Assembly (NCBI GenBank): GCA_965240325.2
Contig: OZ251225.1
Span: 2,046,001-2,110,000, forward strand
Direction: 5' to 3'
From: Rebecca billardiae RCC1528
Taxonomy: Eukaryota; Haptophyta
DNA length: 64,000 nt
The position numbers and the translations under genes are program-made. Shown in pieces: positions 63,201 through 64,000 of this stretch (position 1 is its first letter; the number at the start of each line of letters is the position of its first letter). The notes beneath the pieces were generated by a model. That model was not told the origin of the DNA, ran no database searches, and saw only the letters and a program-made list of their open reading frames with translations.

Positions 63201-64000
63201 CGGCGGTGGAGGGCTGGGCGGCGGGCTCGGCGGCGGCGACGGCGGTGGCGGCGGTGGCGAGCTGGGCGGTGGTGGCGATGGCGGCGGCGATGGCGGCGGC
63301 GGCGGCGGCGGGCTCGGCGGTGGAGGGCTGGGCGGCGGGCTCGGCGGCGGCGACGGCGGTGGCGGCGGTGGCGAGCTGGGCGGTGGTGGCGATGGCGGCG
63401 GCGATGGCGGCGGGGGCGGCGGCGGGCTCGGCGGTGGCGGGCTGGGCGGCGGGCTCGGCGGCGGCGACGGCGGTGGCGGCGGTGGCGAGCTGGGCGGTGG
63501 TGGCGATGGCGGCGGCGATGGCGGCGGGGGCGGCGGCGGAGACGGCGGCGGAGGGCTGGGCGGCGGGCTCGGCGGCGGCGACGGCGGTGGCGGCGGTGGC
63601 GAGCTGGGCGGTGGTGGCGATGGCGGCGGCGATGGCGGCGGGGGCGGCGGCGGGCTCGGCGGTGGAGGGCTGGGCGGCGGGCTCGGCGGCGGCGACGGCG
63701 GTGGCGGCGGTGGCGAGCTGGGCGGTGGTGGCGACGGCGGCGGCGATGGCGGCGGGGGCGGCGGCGGAGACGGCGGCGGAGGGCTGGGCGGCGGGCTCGG
63801 CGGCGGCGACGGCGGTGGCGGCGGTGGCGAGCTGGGCGGTGGTGGCGATGGCGGCGGCGATGGCGGCGGCGGCGGCGGCGGGCTCGGCGGCGGAGGGCTG
63901 GGCGGCGGGCTCGGCGGCGGCGACGGCGGTGGCGGCGGTGGCGAGCTGGGCGGTGGTGGCGATGGCGGCGGCGATGGCGGCGGGGGCGGCGGCGGAGACG
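57252..64000 (-). CDS. Large surface protein: PPSPP repeats, LamG-like domain, GAIN/GPS, multiple TM helices (5' partial)
   Basis: The stop is at 57252; the frame remains open to the right edge, so the start lies outside. From N to C: at least 920 residues of PPSPPPSPPP repeats (64000-61245); a concanavalin/LamG-like domain (61060-60580) with VRFDGDLQLVDG, SVAFWFEQPG, VHVVATYHSGTRQLTLYVNG and MDDVGFWERDLDAAQVAQIY; a second PPSPPP linker; a domain ending in a GPS autoproteolysis motif (CRFWSDALGAWDSAGC ... CECTHLTDFVAVY, about 59830-59700); TM1 (LLATLIMLTLYWFMLYVGW); further TM helices (ETLLVVVAIG, WLYLALIAVGVGVPFELAIH); a long cytoplasmic Ser/Pro/Ala-rich region; and C-terminal TM helices (VHMILYVGMSVGMILYSMF, EPLLLMSVPLALHAV). 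GPS plus several TMs resembles polycystin-1-like or adhesion-receptor proteins. The polycystin channel core is not obvious, so the link is loose. A wall or cell-surface receptor is inferred. Confidence 0.8.
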   Translation of the reverse strand, partial: SPPPPPPPSPPPSPPPPSSPPPPPPSPPPSPPPSPPPPSPPPPPPPSPPPSPPPPSSPPPPPPSPPPSPPPSPPPPSPPPPPPPSPPPSPPPPSSPPPPPPSPPPSPPPSPPPPSPPPPPPPSPPPSPPPPSSPPPPPPSPPPSPPPSPPPPSPPPPPPPSPPPSPPPPSSPPPPPPSPPPSPPPSPPPPSPPPPPPPSPPPSPPPPSSPPPPPPSPPPSPPPSPPPPSPPPPPPPSPPPSPPPPSSPPPPPPSPPPSPPPSPPPPSPPPPPPPSPPPSPPPPSSPPPPPPSPPPSPPPSPPPPSPPPPPPPSPPPSPPPPSSPPPPPPSPPPSPPPSPPPPSPPPPPPPSPPPSPPPPSSPPPPPPSPPPSPPPSPPPPSPPPPPPPSPPPSPPPPSSPPPPPPSPPPSPPPSPPPPSPPPPPPPSPPPSPPPPSSPPPPPPSPPPSPPPSPPPPSPPPPPPPSPPPSPPPPSSPPPPPPSPPPSPPPSPPPPSPPPPPPPSPPPSPPPPSSPPPPPPSPPPSPPPSPPPPSPPPPPPPSPPPSPPPPSSPPPPPPSPPPSPPPSPPPPSPPPPPPPSPPPSPPPPSSPPPPPPSPPPSPPPSPPPPSPPPPPPPSPPPSPPPPSSPPPPPPSPPPSPPPSPPPPSPPPPPPPSPPPSPPPPSSPPPPPPSPPPSPPPSPPPPSPPPPPPPSPPPSPPPPSSPPPPPPSPPPSPPPSPPPPSPPPPPPPSPPPSPPPPSSPPPPPPSPPPSPPPSPPPPSPPPPPPPSPPPSPPPPSSPPPPPPSPPPSPPPSPPPPSPPPPPPPSPPPSPPPPSSPPPPPPSPPPSPPPSPPPPSPPPPPPPSPPPSPPPPSSPPPPPPSPPPSPPPSPPPPSPPPPPPPSPPPSPPPPSSPPPPPPSPPPSPPPSPPPPPLPPPPPPAQLVVHFPLDGRLSDDAGGASPLVPTDGSGAPRSGFGDASGGADGWGHAERSSCAVGGCVRFDGDLQLVDGPPPSTGDVSRSVAFWFEQPGPSAAAAGLVSYGADSPGGLFEVHTAGGRVCVSTGEQTLCDSAAHPLGTPVHVVATYHSGTRQLTLYVNGTPAAASTLSAPLDTASSGSVRLGAGVQPGSAPLLGSMDDVGFWERDLDAAQVAQIYADAGGSVNQAGTALSPPPPSPPPSPPPSPPPVDWANQIEARVVDLLELGVLPDPDSGSTGGVVDGGGDAGGVDETAQDAVLRAARVDAAVREYVAVLSATLAPGGTANASVPTSYGEVAILAYRPQVSALGLEDIELDSGAVEIGSEREVATYRFPVAAQQALLDSGVLGGRTNASAIGELTITIVHWENNFRAFTPEGGYAMGSGLVSVTVWFNGSPIKIDLAALVAAGVSPPVVTIIIPTDASLLAEGDEVGFGCRFWSDALGAWDSAGCTEAGDTLTSPLTCECTHLTDFVAVYQPIPPPADEPALDASDPLLEAEAASLDGVRFGFSGLLATLIMLTLYWFMLYVGWRRDRHIEREPYVPMWKRKEDNSLCHALGAALLARSSLTWWLTRLPGQLDTCKQRATIVYNSLLGETLLVVVAIGMEVPIARSWLYLALIAVGVGVPFELAIHFLYTWANRRRPLARLKHRLIKKYDRELKRESLFKRMCGWCSVPFRLPFWLRVERRGAPQTAFVSIMPPAGLAHADAPAAEPPADGAGASGALSEAFARATRAMSVSVPPPKPAPPIEPPPSPPMPARAPPVEPPPSPPSPSAPGELSRSGSVTDLAAAEREAQAVRATQLGVPAEWYDSIFLDDEEADEKKRGGGGSGGMRRGSAPSAQLSDAGSATITDNSAPASEGAPPKPSGKDAGVTVPPAVLRAAHKLLYVCPPKLGLAPRSGEEVHASGSTDSVHMPAKALMAVHARRGEMVGFFVRVNVVDSTEKARRQFKEKLAVAQGRRTSVFGKILGGGNPAPERRGSAALTGSIIPSRRGSALAPSGAAHAGGASSAAASAGSVWGERPEYAPDLRFVQAHLVYEAADAPSDRIATRFYRVKPTAAARLGKKRSAMVHVVPFESPFPDGRRITTDDLFCEPDVAHAQLLAAYARAREGLNAAVQPAAESPGGGLRSLFSPHSPFSPHSPLRNMLSPTARSPVRARQLRAAIGAIETYARIDERSLTKARLWWSQPRRWKLTLAWSVHMILYVGMSVGMILYSMFNPVLVQVTTWTGPVLRTMLAQQVIKVGMLEPLLLMSVPLALHAVRCLPEPAQRTVIKYIFSPIKQCARCFRVRA
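61245..64000 (-). repeat. 114-bp tandem repeat encoding 38-residue PPSPP units
   Basis: The landmark gagctg (or gagcta) recurs at 61321, 61435, 61549, 61663, 61777, 61891, 62005, 62119, 62233, 62347, 62461 and 62575, a constant 114 bp, and the pattern continues to the edge (about 24 units). 114 is a multiple of three, so the minus frame stays open; each unit reads like PPSPPPSPPPPSPPPPPPP and similar. Variants are mostly synonymous (ggc/ggt/gga/ggg on the plus strand) or swap short blocks. Confidence 0.97.

Overview
This is nuclear DNA of a GC-rich, intron-poor unicellular eukaryote, most likely an alga. The evidence is GT-AG introns in a kinase gene, eukaryote-specific protein families (NDR kinase, LIM, MYND, SAM, GAIN/GPS), a long hydroxyproline-type PPSPP extracellular repeat, and a Cys/His repeat of the EsV-1-7 type known from brown algae, other algae and their viruses. 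The lineage cannot be fixed from the window; haptophyte, stramenopile or cryptophyte are all possible. There is no operon structure, rRNA, CRISPR array or complete tRNA.

Layout. 1-2.6 kb: two minisatellite blocks. 3.0-5.9 kb: a truncated DHX34-like RNA helicase, an EsV-1-7 repeat gene and a broken sugar-isomerase fragment. 6.0-9.5 kb: a structurally perfect LTR element that encodes only Gag. 9.8-14.3 kb: a small gene island with a divergent pair (Rsa3-like ribosome-assembly protein and an HExxH metalloprotease) and a hypothetical gene. 14.8-29.7 kb: mostly mobile DNA, comprising a fold-back, a 1.36-kb TIR element, an inverted pair of LTR-like units, a 3'-truncated Copia element, a 188-bp MITE, an LTR element with an internal tandem duplication, and dispersed repeat families (called R1-R5 here). 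30.4-31.2 kb: a secreted or membrane protein. 32.1-35.3 kb: a second Copia copy on the minus strand with identical LTRs. 36.4-38.7 kb: a Mutator-like element with 1-kb inverted arms. 39-43.1 kb: a basic ORF, an NDR-family kinase (three exons) and a SAM-domain gene. 43.4-53.0 kb: tandem and segmental repeats and two further long-TIR elements. 53.3-64 kb: a MYND-finger protein, a CAP-LIM fusion and a giant LamG/PPSPP/GPS/multi-TM surface protein that runs off the right edge.

How the parts relate. The cellular genes look unrelated in function and are simply neighbours. The mobile elements show more structure. One LTR family carries only Gag and another carries only reverse transcriptase-RNase H, without Gag, protease or integrase, so both must depend on proteins supplied in trans. 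Several elements can be dated or proven by target-site duplications and by empty-site paralogues elsewhere in the same window. All family assignments come from reading motifs by eye; no database search was run.
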